From Macrostomum hystrix (Eukaryota > Platyhelminthes > Macrostomidae), in NCBI GenBank assembly GCA_950097015.1, contig CATNEN010000025.1:682001-746000 (forward strand): a stretch of 64,000 nucleotides of DNA, given 5' to 3'. Under the pieces are notes generated by a model. The model searched no databases. It was not told the origin of the DNA and saw only the letters and a program-made list of their open reading frames with translations. Shown piece after piece: positions 22,373 through 34,500 of this stretch. Within the stretch, counting starts at the first letter, position 1; each line of letters starts with the position of its first letter. The position numbers and the translations under genes are program-made.

Positions 22373-23157
22373 TCTAACATCGCTGTGTAAATTCATATTC
22401 ACTCTACTGTTTAAAGAAACGAAAAACAATAAAGACCTTTCAGTTTTGATCATTTTCTGAATTATGTTCTACTAAAAATAGTGAAATACCTGTAGTGGCT
22501 AATGAACGCAACAGCCTGCACAAATGTACATGCTCTATAAACATGCTCACACACATACGAACGAATATATTATATAGTAATGAACGACAAGTACTTACTA
22601 CTTCTGTAAAGTTTTCGATATTTTTCTGTTAAATGGAGGGCATGTTTTGCATTAAAAAGAACATAAAATGTCGCATTCACGCAATTGTGGCACTGATTTT
22701 AAACAACATCTGCATTACGTAAAAACGGACAAAGGCTAACAAGCTAAGGGACAGGGGGCAATACAGGTGGCATTATTATATAAACTGCAGTCGAAAAGTA
22801 CAGCTTACTAGATTATAACCGGCTTTCTATGCTGAAATGGGTTCGAGTTTAAATAAAAGTACAAACAGATACGCCTTGAAAAGTCTGGAAAGAAACAAAC
22901 AGAAAAGCTAAACTAGCTACACTAAACAAACAAGAATGCGGCAGTAAAACATCTAGATTAAATGAACAGAAACACCAGCTTCAGCCAATGCAGCAGATGA
23001 AAGCTGAAAACTGTCCTTGGGTTCCGTAACAACTCATAAAATAATAGCTATCGCGTGGGAAAGTTTTTAAAGAGAAATGCAAAGAAAACTAAACAAAAAT
23101 TTTATAAATAAGAGGATTGCATTTTAGCTGAGAATAATGCTGCAGGAAATGCGGGCC
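22373..23157. other. AT-rich DNA, probably 3' flank of the minus-strand gene
   Basis: No other coding region or repeat is seen. I find no clear minus-strand AATAAA within this stretch. Confidence 0.4.
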
Positions 23158-23859
23158 CTAGCACATCAGGCCGGGCTGGAGGGCCAGAACCGATTCCTGG
23201 TACTTGCCCAGCAGCTCCTCGTTCTGCAGGAACAGGTTGAACACCTCCGGGCTCAGTTGAGTCGCCGGATCGTCCGGACTCGGCGGGATGACGGTCGGCG
23301 GCTGCTGAGTCGCCAGGTCGTCCAGGTAGGTCACCTCGTACAGGATGACGCCGCCGTGGTGGGTGGGCACGGCGATGACGTCATCCTTGCTGAGCAGCGC
23401 CAGCACCTCCTCGATGGAGGAGGCCCTCGGGATGCTGGCCACGTCCTCCCTGCTGACGAGCAGCTGAAGGTCCTTCAGGCCGGGCCGGCACCAGCGGGCC
23501 GTCTGGCTTTGGACGGTCGGCGACCGGCGGCCCGCCGAGCTGCGAGACGAAGCCGCCGAGCTGCAGGCCGACGACTCCGAGGCCGAGGAGCTGCCGGTCA
23601 GCGAGCAGGGCGACGACCTCCGAGTCTCGTCCGGAGTGGAGGCGGCCTCGAGCCGCAGCGGCAGCCGAGCGGGCTCGTCTCCCAGCACGGACAGGGCGCT
23701 GGAGATGGCGGGGAACAGGCCCAGAAGGTCGCGGTCGGCTGCCTCCCAGGTGCTCAGCTCGAAGATTCTGTCATCAGCGTCTCCGCCAAGTCGCTGGATG
23801 AGGCCGGACTCGGCCTTGAGAAACTGTTCAAACGGACTGGCGGCTGACTCTCGCGGCAT
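23158..23859 (-). CDS. unrecognised 233-residue protein (single open exon)
   Basis: A GC-rich open frame runs from ATG at 23859 (context GCCATGC) to a stop at 23158, in clear contrast to the AT-rich flanks. The N-terminal part is SPFEQFLKAESGLIQRLGG. The middle (about 65-115) is Ser/Ala/Glu-rich low complexity. The C-terminal half looks folded: GLKDLQLLVSREDVA, EEVLALLSKDDVIAV, GGVILYEVTYLDDL, then VFNLFLQNEELLGKYQES. I do not recognise a family. It could be a complete small gene or the last exon of a larger minus-strand gene whose earlier exons lie beyond the 24.4-25.1 kb repeat. Confidence 0.65.
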   Translation of the reverse strand: MPRESAASPFEQFLKAESGLIQRLGGDADDRIFELSTWEAADRDLLGLFPAISSALSVLGDEPARLPLRLEAASTPDETRRSSPCSLTGSSSASESSACSSAASSRSSAGRRSPTVQSQTARWCRPGLKDLQLLVSREDVASIPRASSIEEVLALLSKDDVIAVPTHHGGVILYEVTYLDDLATQQPPTVIPPSPDDPATQLSPEVFNLFLQNEELLGKYQESVLALQPGLMC

Positions 23860-24420
23860 GGCTGATGAAAGTGCTCCTGGGTGTGCTCAACGAATGGTAC
23901 TATCGCGTGTTCTGGGCTTGCGGTGAGCTTAACTGATAAAAGCCTCACTTTACACCGCTCACTTTAATAGCCTATTTGGGGGTGGCCGCGCCCCCATTCG
24001 CCACTCAACCCCAATCGCCACCCAACCACGCCGACCAATGGCAGGCCAGCTATACTCCGACCTACCCGCCTCCCCGATACCCGACTTCTGAGTCCTCGCA
24101 AAACTAAACTGCAAGTATGCACATTGAGATGAAACTCACTGTGAGTATTCACTGTGAGAAACTCACTCTAGGTATTTGTACCTAGAAAACAAGTAGTATG
24201 TCATTCTTTCTAGTGTAACTCATATCAATGTTCTTTTTCATTACGGTAGATTCTCCTTGGTTCCTGACTTCCTGGCAGGTGGTTCTGAGAAGGCTAGTGT
24301 GAAATCATTATATCAAGATAATATAGGCAAAATTCATTATTTGCTATGATTTTTTGCTCTTAAAAGAGGTAATACATAGTATTCTAGCTAATCCATCAGT
24401 AAATTATCTGATTTATGGGA
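23860..24420. other. unique DNA upstream of the minus-strand gene
   Basis: It would hold the promoter or an intron of the 23.2-23.9 kb gene. I see no distinct element. Confidence 0.4.
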
Positions 24421-24424
24421 ATTT

Positions 24425-25080
24425 GATATCGGTCAATGGGGATTCAGATGATTTGGGATTTCAGTAATTAGAATATTGGTTAATTGGGATTTCAAAAACT
24501 TGAGATTTCAATAAATTGGGATTTCGATGAATTGGGATTTCAGTGAATTGGGATTTCGATTAATTGGGATTTCGATGAGTTAGGATTTCAATAAATTGAG
24601 ATTTTGATAAATTGGGATTAAAAAATGGATTATCAGTGAGTTTGGATTTCAATGAATTGGGATTTCAGTGAATTGGGATTTCTGTGAATTGGGATTTCGT
24701 TGAATTCGGATTTCGGTGAACTGGGATTTCGATGAATTGGGATTTCGATGAATTGGGATTTTAGGTGAATTTGGATTTCGATGAATTTGAGATTTCGATG
24801 AATTGGGATTTTAGGTGAATTTGGATTTCGATGAATTTGGGATTTCGATGAATTGGGATTTTAGGTGAATTTGGATTTCGATGAATTTGGGATTTCGATG
24901 AATTGGGATTTCGATGAATTGGGATTTCGATGAATTGGGATTTCGATAAAATGGTATTTAAAAAACTGGGATTCTTGGTGAGTTGGGATTTCGATGAATT
25001 GGAATCTCAGTGAATCGGCATTTCAGTGAATCGGGATTTCGGTGAATTGGGATTTTGGAAAGCAATGAATTTTGGGAAAT
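24425..25080. repeat. 16-bp repeat (TTGGGATTTCGATGAA), about 40 degenerate copies
   Basis: The unit is TTGGGATTTCGATGAA, with CAGTGAA for CGATGAA in many units and a recurring longer TTTTAGGTGAA variant near 24768, 24808 and 24858. It is C-poor on + and therefore G-poor on the minus strand, the sense strand of the adjacent 23.2-23.9 kb gene. Confidence 0.93.
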
Positions 25081-25599
25081 TTAGGATTTCAGCAAAAAGG
25101 AACTGCACAAGGATAAAAATTTATCATCTAGCAATACCTCAAATCAACGCTGGTCTACAATATGTGACACTGAAAGTGGCTTAAATTTAAGTACCAATAC
25201 AATAAAGTATCCCTCTTTTTTAATTTTATTTAGAAACAGACTAATCGTGCAATTTATTTTTGGGCATGCGTGTGTGTGCATTCGAGAGAATCATGTTTAT
25301 TTTGACTGACTTGGCTGTGATGTGTGAACCAAATATAGCTTAAAAACTAGTTTATGTTATGTCATTATTGATCATACGAGGGTAATAGTCAATTATTCGT
25401 ATTACACAACGGTATCTGAATATACCCAATTAGCAGTTGTGCTAATGTAATTTATTATACACCAATTAGCAATTGGCGTACCCATATGAAATGCAGTACT
25501 AAATGATGACGACATTTAATAGTGAGGTCTGTTCCCCCTCAGTTCAGTCCTCATGAAAGTTGCGCATATGCCATCAAAACAATGCGAGTGTAAAATTCT

Positions 25600-26000
25600 T
25601 TTGTTTAAAAATTTAACCTTTTTTTAGGAGGCCTGCAGGCTGCGCTTGTTGGCATTTTATACACAAAGTTATTGAACCCATTTTATTTACCGCGAGATTG
25701 TCACATCCCTGCAGATCCCATTGTATAAATATTTTCTTATACACCGCACACACAGCTTGACAGCCAGCAGTCCCATTGTGCTGCATGCGCTTAAAATGGA
25801 CTAATGACGCAATCAGGCCTATATATCCAGTCCACCTTATTTGCAGCTTGGCCAATGCGCATTAGCACCTCATGATCTTTACCCGAAACTTGCGAGCACC
25901 AGGTGTTCTCACTGCTCAGGTAAACCAAATATAGAGAGAAGCGAAAGATTATAGCCTGGAGAATCTTATGCGCGAATAGACTCATTTTCACCATGAGTAA
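25600..26000 (-). other. weak minus-strand open frames, unrecognised
   Basis: From an ATG at 25994 a 67-codon frame begins with a hydrophobic stretch (ILQAIIFRFSLYLVYLSS). A second frame continues downstream (GYIGLIASLVHFKRM, CQAVCAVYKKIFIQW) to 25613. A frameshifted pseudogene is possible, but I see no homology and the codon use is not like the strong exons here. Confidence 0.2.
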
Positions 26001-26142
26001 ACGAGTCTAGGAAAACAGTTCATTAAATAACTTTCTCGCCTTTTTAAAGTCATGTTGTTAAAGTTGAAGTCATAAATTAATAACTTCTCTGCATGGACTC
26101 TTTCAAATTTTGCTCGAACTGTTGCATATATCTCATTAATTG

Positions 26143-26290
26143 TAGGGGTCTCATCTGAATGAGCAGAGTCTCATCTGAATGAGCAGGGTCTCATCTGAAT
26201 GAGCAGGGTCTCATCTGAATGAGTAGGGTCTCATCTGAATGAGTAGGGTCTCATCTGAATGAGTAGGGTCTCATCTGAATATATGAGTCT
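26143..26290. repeat. 20-bp tandem repeat, 7-8 copies
   Basis: GGTCTCATCTGAATGAGCAG repeats with near-identical units to 26283, followed by degenerate relatives to about 26410. Confidence 0.9.
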
Positions 26291-26410
26291 CGTCCAGTAT
26301 ATCCAGTTGTCATAATAGGCTTCTGGATATGGGTCTCATCTGTATGTGCATGATCTCCTCTGGACGAGCAGGGTGTCATCTAATCGTGCAGGGTCTCATC
26401 TTAAATATGC

Positions 26411-28510
26411 ATGATTTATTGATTAATAATTTTCTAAAACCATTTTACACTTAATACTCGTACATTAATGAAAAGGTATGTGTATGATAAATTGCTATAA
26501 AAAACAACCATGCACACCGAGTCCATTGTCTTGGATATATTGCACCATAGAATAGACGTTTATGTGCACATGTGATAAGTCTCGCTGCAACCTGCGTGTA
26601 TCAGCCAAGTGAGACGTCCGGGCTCACGCCAGTTACTACGCATTGATTCTAGTACGTAGTATTCTTGACGTAGTATCTACTCGTCCCTGTAATAACGAAA
26701 TGCGAGAAACAACTTAAGATGCTGTAAAAGAATATGTAACACTTCCAACAGAGTGCTAATTCCTAAAAAGGTAGGCTATTTCTTTTTATAAGTAAAAAAC
26801 GATTTTTTACTTAAAAGAGTCGTTTGTACAATTGTTTAACTGTTGATTCCGTTATTATATTAACTTAAATGTGATTTTTCCAAGACAAAGCTTTTTTTAA
26901 GAAATCATTATCCTAACAGACAAAGAGAAGCTTGAACGAACCATTTTCGAATCCTAAATGGTTCTAAATAGCTCCTACATCGTAAAAGCGCAAGGCCTAT
27001 TGTTTCTATTTATAAAATTCAATAATTTAAGTTAGACTAATACAGTTACATATTTAAGTTAGTATGTTTTAGCTACGCTTAGCGCATCATGAAACTTTAT
27101 AAAAACTTTATGCAGTTGTTAGACCTAACAAGAAAAAGTTGGCTACCCGATGTTGAAGACATATTCGTATTTATGCTATTCTGTTATATTTTATCAGTTA
27201 TTATTTTAATATTTCTTAAAACCTTGCTACATATATTTGAGCAACTGTAAGATAGCTTTATAGTTTCAGATGAACAAAAGTTCTATTATTATAAATTAAC
27301 CAACAAAAAACTTGTATACAGGTTATTATAATGTTAAAAAAAATTTTGTATTACTTAATTACTTATTAGATCTATCAATCTAATGTTCCTCTAGCTTAAA
27401 TTCTTTATACCTGTCTAAGTAACATTTTTGTAAACTCTTTATTTAAACTTTGGTTTAAAGCTCATCATACATGCGCAACCTCCCAAGTCTTAGCCAGCCG
27501 TGCCCGTGCGACTTAGTTTTTGCTATCATTTGCGACTTAGTTCGTTTCATAGCTCTATTTACGACTTAGTTTGCTCTCATTTGCTCTCTTTTTCTCTCCC
27601 CTAGTTCCTTTTCTTCACGCCTTCCTTTTTTGTCCCTTAGTCCCCCCTTTGTTTTTTTGCGCTTGGTTGATTGGTTTTTGCGACTTACCTTGCTTGGCCC
27701 TCGTTTCACCCGGCCGGTTTGGCCAGGTCGGCCAGGTGTTGCTCATGTATGAAGCTCACCCATAGTGAGTAAGTGAGAAAGTTGGCAGTTTAGATCCTAG
27801 TCACTTCATCAACTGTTGTTTTGTCAAATATTTGACAAAGTGACCAGCATTAAGCAGTGCCCTAATTTATAGTTGACAAAGTGACCCAAAGTGCCAAGGC
27901 CAGAAATCTATGGTTGACAAAGTGATCAAGCTTTCTTGCTGTGTTTGCCCTGATTTTAAGCCAATTAATGACTATATCACTACATTTTCTGCAGTAAGAC
28001 AGGTCCTGGGAGGCCAGAAGTCTGCATCATACACTTGGAAGCTGCCATGTGCAAAAAATGTACTAAGTGGGTAGTATTGAATAGCATTTTAAACAGGCCT
28101 ATAACTTTGAATTAAAAAAAAAACTATAAACTTGCAATGCTTTAAACTTGTGATTAATAACATTTATGAATGGTAACAAAGAACAATTAGTAATCAATAA
28201 ATAATATATATAAGAAAATTTGTTAGAAACTTTACTGAACAACAACTTTGCACAAGTTGCAACCAAAGTTGCGCTAATAATTGACTAGTTTCTTACTCCA
28301 TCTTACTCCATCCAAATAGGCATTTTACATCTTTATTATACAGTGCAGTCCATCATTTGATTTAGTTGTGATTTAGTTGATGGATTATAAAACAACAGAG
28401 CTCTTTTTTTATTTACAATATCACAAAAAGTCTGACCTAGCTAGCTATATTGATCGGTGTGGCCCTGTATTCTAGGCAATAGCACCTGACACAAAGTTTT
28501 TCAGCTTTAA
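26411..28510. other. AT-rich intergenic DNA before DENND5
   Basis: No gene is recognised. A C/T-rich stretch at 27570-27720 gives an open frame but no protein-like signal. The stretch just upstream of 28523 must hold the DENND5 promoter; I see no distinctive motif. Confidence 0.45.
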
Positions 28511-28522
28511 TTGAAATCAAAT

Positions 28523-28536
28523 ATGTCACAAAGGCA

Positions 28537-28567
<31 letters not shown>

Positions 28568-31500
28568 CAACAAGCATTATCTGCAGCAGAAGAGGAGCCA
28601 GCAGAATCACAGAATCTTGTAGACTATTTTTTTGTTGTTGGCTTGGATCTCGAGATGGGCTTAGAGCATTTTAATGCAACAGGTAATGTTGAGTATTTTG
28701 TAATGTGCAATAGCTCTGCTTTTTATACACTAGATCGGTGTAAATATAGCCTAATTTCCATTGCATCGCAGGTGAGGGCGAATCCGAAGCCGAGCTTCTG
28801 CGCACTCCGCCACTTGAGCGCAGCTACAAGTGCAAAGTCTTGCATCACTTCCCTGAGCACACGCCCGGGCATCAGTTTGAGAAGGACTCCGTTGCAATGG
28901 TTAGTGTTTGGAAATTGTACTCGTTTTCGTAACTAGCTTTTCAGGTTTTTTGCAATCCGGCACTATTGGTCCAAAATCAAACTTAGGAAAGTCTTCTAGC
29001 ACCTTTAGCTTCCTCTTTATTAGTCAGAACTGTATAGTTTATAATCAAGCAGAAATATATACTCAGAAATATACTAGTTTAGATCGTTTAGATGTATTAA
29101 GAATACTCGTTTAAACATTGTCACTCGTAATTTCAAACTAAGGACTCGAAGAATGATCTGACATTTGGAAATAATTCGTTAGACTTTAGAATCTGGGTAC
29201 TCGAGGTTAAGATCTGAGCACTCTTGGCTTAGATCTGAGAACTCTAGGGTAAGATCTGAGCACTCTTGGCTTAGATCTGAGAACTCTAGGGTAAGATCTG
29301 AGCACTCTAGGGTAAGATCTGAGCACTCTAGGGTAAGATCTGAGCACTCTAGGATAAGATCTGAGCACTCTAGGATAAGATCTGAGCACTCTAGGATAAG
29401 ATCTGAGCACTCTAGGGTAAGATCTGAGCACTCTAGGGTAAGATCTGAGCACTCTAGGGTAAAATCTGAGCACTCTAGGATAAGATCTAGGCACTCTTAA
29501 GCTTAAATTTGGGCACTCTTAAGTCAAAGTTAAGATCTGAATTTTATGGTAAGATAAGATCTGGGCACTCTAGTTTTAGAACTGTGGGTTCTTCTCTCAT
29601 ATCTGGGCATTGCCTGTTAGAAAGCAGGCATTGTACGCCGGATACCTATCCCAGCTAAGCTGAATTTAACCGTGGCGCACCTGCAACTCCACACGCAGAT
29701 GACAATGCCGCACGGCTTGACTTTGCGGACCGATCGCAGTATGGACAATGCCCAGCCTGTGGCTCATCATTTTCTCATTACTCGCGAGGATGGCACCAGA
29801 GCTCACGGAGTATGCATAATCTATTACGAGGAGGTGAACGCCAGCCAGGTGACCAGCGCCATCTCCACCCTGCAGTCCATCTACTCGCAGGAGCGGGCCA
29901 CGGGCTTTGTCGACTTCGAATCTCGCGCAGCCATGGACACAGTGTCCTTGCATTCGTTGAATTGTTACAGCGAATCCTCGGACAGGCTGTACGCCGCCAA
30001 GGCTGTCGGCTTGCTAACCAGAGCTCCGCTATTGCACTCGCTTGAGCACTGGCTCTGGGACCTGCTGTCAGCGGTGCGATGGCCCCGGCCGCCACCGCTG
30101 CCGCTGGAGTCCTACATCTACAATCTGCTGTTCGAAGTGCCGCTGCCGCCAGCTGGCCGGTCTGTCGCCTTCCGCGGCGTCTACCGGGACCTGCTGGCGC
30201 ACAGTCCGGGCCAGCACGAGCTGCCGCCGTTTGAATTCAGCCTTAGACACCTGGTTGACATGCTGCAGTTGGACAATCTGCTGCAGGTGTACACCTGCGT
30301 GCTGCTGGAGTACCGGGTTGTGCTGTTCTCTGAGGGTGAGTTCGCTTGCAGCATTTCAGACGCAACATCCAGCTCTGTGAACTAATGAAATCCCATTCTC
30401 CCATGCTGCAGACTATCGCAATCTGATCCTAGTCGCCGAAGCCATCACCACGCTGCTATTCCCATTCGTCTGGCCGCACGTGTACGTGCCAATATTGCCG
30501 GCTTCGTTGAAACACTTCCTGGAGGCCCCGGTGCCATTCGTCATGGGACTGCGCCTGCGCGAGGACGAAGATCCAGAGGATGTCAATCTGCCTAGCGAGG
30601 TTGGCTTGCGACTAGAGAGGGAGTAAATTGGTGGTGCGGTAAAACGTCCGACTCTTGCACCGGGGGTCCTGGGTTCGCATCTGCGACAAACTTTGTACTC
30701 CAAACAAACTGTTCTGACTGAAAATGCTTTGTAAAAATTTAAATGGCTACCAGCATAAGTTAGAGGTGTGGCAGCCCCAACCCGCCAGTCCATGGAACCA
30801 CAAACTGTACACAGCCATTACATCAGGTGATATCTATCTCTCCTTTGACTGTTAAAAATGTGCTCATTCTCGCACCGAGGTCCCTGAGCTAGATTCCGTG
30901 GCGAGGCCACATTCATTTGGGCCTCGCCCAAGCCTCGCATTTGGGCCGCAGCCGCTGAGAGAAGGCTTGGGGGCTTGTCGTGCAATTATTGTTACGCCCT
31001 TGAGGGCCAACCTCCAAGGCACAGTGGGAGTTGTACACTGCCTGACTATGATAAAGTCAGGCCGCAGCCCACAGCCCTCCTGCAATTAATTTTATTGTTA
31101 AGGTGATTGTTAATAAACGCGCTATTCAAGTTCGGCCCTAGGCTACTATTGAGATTCGCCAATCCTCGCCCTTGCCAGGCCAATGTCTGCTTTGTCTATA
31201 TCGATCAGCGCCGGGTGAAGTCACCAGACGATTTGCCGAAGCTGCCAAATGAGCGCGAATTGAAGCAGGAGATCACTAACATCCTGCGCGCCTATCCTGC
31301 CGAGTGCGACGCCGACTTGCCTGATTGGTCGCGCAGATATCAGCAGCAGCAGCAGCAGCACATGCAGATGTCCCGCCTATCGTTGGGGCCCAGTGGAGAT
31401 GCCAAGAGTCCGGCAGCTCAGGCAGCCGACGAAATCGCTGTCGGTGCGCCGGCGCCCGCCGCCGGAATTGTCAAATCGCAGAGTTTCGACGCCGACAGCG

Positions 31501-34500
31501 GCATGAGTTCCACGCGCAGCTCCTACCGCCACAGTGTGCAGTCTGAGGCCGTGGCAACCGCCGCGCCGGCCGAAGCGATCAACCGCAGCGACACTCTGGA
31601 GCATGTGTACATGCTGGCAAGAAATGCCAACGTGTCGCTGGAGAATCTCACCGAGCGGCTGTCAGCGGCCGTGGCGGCCAGCTCCGGAAATGCCGCCACA
31701 TCCGGCGTCGGCAGTCAGGGTGACGGCTCTCCGGTCATTGTAGGAAAGGGAAAAAAGTCTGCCTCGCCAGACGAGGAGATGTACGAGAGGCGCTATCACG
31801 GCATGCTGAAGTTCAACAATGCCATGCGGGAGATTTTCCTCAACCACTTTGCCTTCCTGCTGCAGGTGAGGAGCGGGATATACTGTTATCAAATTTTCCC
31901 CTGATAATCAGATATCCTCACATCCCATCTTCCCTCGATCCTTCTAGATATCCTCACATCCCATCTTCCCCCGATCCTTCTAGATATCCTCACATCCCAT
32001 CTTCCCCGATCCTCAGATATCCTCACATCCCATCTTCCCCCGATCCTTCTAGATATCCTCACATCCCATCTTCCCCCGATCCTTCTAGATATCCTCACAT
32101 CCCATCTTCCCCGATCCTCAGATATCCTCACATCCCATCTTCCCTCGATCCTCAGATATCCTCACATTCCATCTTCCCTCGATCCTCAGATATCCTATAT
32201 TCCATCTTCCATCTTTCCCTGACCCCTTTGATATCCTCACATCCCATCTTCCCCCGATCCTTCTAGATATCCTCACATCCCATCTTCCCCGATCCTCAGA
32301 TATCCTCACATCCCATCTTCCCCCGATCCTTCTAGATATCCTCACATCCCATCTTCCCCGATCCTCAGATATCCTCACATCCCATCTTCCCCCGATCCTT
32401 CTAGATATCCTCACATCCCATCTTCCCCGATCCTCAGATATCCTCACATCCCATCTTCCCTCGATCCTCAGATATCCTCACATCCCATCTTCCCCGATCC
32501 TCAGATATCCTCACATCCCATCTTCCCTCGATCCTCAGATATCCTATATTCCATCTTCCATCTTTCCCTGACCCCTTTGATATCCTCATATCCCATCTTT
32601 TTCTGATCCCACGATTCTCCGATATCCTCAAATCTCATAATTCCCTGATCCTCATCAATACTCACATCCTATGTGTATCTGGTTCTGAGATATCCCCACA
32701 TCGCAACCTCCCTTGATCATCTGATATCCCACAATAGTTAAAAGTACAAAATAGCGCTCTTATAGTTTTCAGCCTGCAGCAATTGTCGAAATTGATTTGT
32801 GGCCATGGTAGGGCCAAACCCGGACTGGCCTGGGCTTAAGCTCGCTACAATCTGTCCGTTTCATTTATTGTGGGAGCGAAAATGTTTGGCCAGAATTTTG
32901 TGATAAAGTTGACCATCATTCTCGAATATGACTGCAGATAAAGTCTATAGGAACAGTAGAAATCAAGAAATCAATACAGCTGTACATCTGGCCCATATTA
33001 GAAGTCAACTAATATTTACAAGCTTTTAGACAAAAAATGCTACACAAAATCTAATTCTCCGCTTGTTAGAAAGAATTGCAATAAAAGAAAATCGACTTAT
33101 GAAAACAGCTGGATTATTCTGGATTAGTATTCATCTTTATAAAAATAATAATATGCCAAATGCGACTTTAAAAATCAAGGGCCACTTCCAGGAGAGAAAA
33201 TTTCTTGCTTGCCTGTCTTCTTAGCTATAGTTTTTCATCGCAGGCGAGATTCTGCGCAATGTTCTCTGCGACCTTTACCTATTTCCTAGACTCGTATTTC
33301 TAAATACTGACTTCTTATTCTGGGTGTTGTGGAAGTAGCATTGATCTATGCTAGTTTGTTGTCTCGCCTGGTTGTATTCAGCCACGCATCGTTAGGATGG
33401 AAATTTTTGGTGTCCTTAATCTTAAGGAAAAAAATCTGGCTTAAAAAATTACTGAGATTTTTTTTGCAATAAGCATTGAATTTGGGATCTGAAAATGAAA
33501 TAAATCATTAGAGGATTCAGAACTGAAGGGTTATTTTTAGGGATCTAGCAATGAGCTAAGGAATATAAACGTTTTTGGGAATTAAAATATTATGTACCTT
33601 AAAAATGCCCCAATCGGGCCAGATGTGCAGCCGACTGCACAGCCGCAGCTATTGCGTGGCGCATCTGAAGGCTGCGCATGGCTGTTCAGTCCATGGACTG
33701 GGGGTACGCCATACCAAACCTCTATTACTCCAGCTAATGCCGTTACCCATTTTACAGCTAGGTAAACTGAAGCAATTTAGAGTTAATTGTCTTGCTAAAG
33801 GACACAATCTGTTCCAGTGGAGTCAGGAATCGAACCCCCGACCTTCAAGTCGTAAGTCCGACGCTCTAATCGCTAGGCTAAAAACTCCGCTCTTCAAGAT
33901 TAAAGTCTGGATTTAAATAAGACTCTGACAAGCTTTACAAGCTTGCAACTACTGTTGAAAATATAATGAGCTATTTGTTAATCGGCCTGCATCTCACCAA
34001 CCTCACCAATCCAGGACTATGACAAGTACGTTAAGGACGGCGAGCAGGACGTCAGCGACATGGTCTCCGGACGGGACACGAACAAGTTCGACAAGAGCGC
34101 CTTTGTCAACGACTTCCCCAACGCCTACCTGGCCTTCCTGTCGCCATTCCTGGAGACGCAGATGTTCGCCACTCTGTTAGATTTGAAGATTCTATCCAAG
34201 CTGTCAAATCAGGAGGACTCAAATTTGAGACTATTTCACGATAGAATCGAGCAGAGAAGGCTGCAGCAGCAAAAACTGGAGGGCGGGCCACACGCAGACC
34301 GGATGGGCATGAAGATCTACCAGCCTGTGGCCTCCGTGCCCGAGCCCGGTATGTACCCGAAATGTATCGAAAAACTCTGAATTACAGTCTTGGTCCTCAA
34401 TAGAGTGTGATTAACCGAGCGATTAGCGCGTATGACTCTCGCACTGAGGTCCCTGAGCTCGAATCCGCGGCGAGGCCACATTCATTTGAGGCGCAGCCGC

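Noticed and set aside
27571-27765. 64-codon hydrophobic frame
   Set aside because: A C/T-rich low-complexity stretch; no splice sites or family resemblance.
29207-29494. Minus-strand YPRVLRS heptad protein
   Set aside because: Product of the 21-bp intron repeat, with no unique flanking codons.
31889-32631. Minus-strand Arg/Gly/Trp-rich frames
   Set aside because: Product of 33/36-bp intron repeats.
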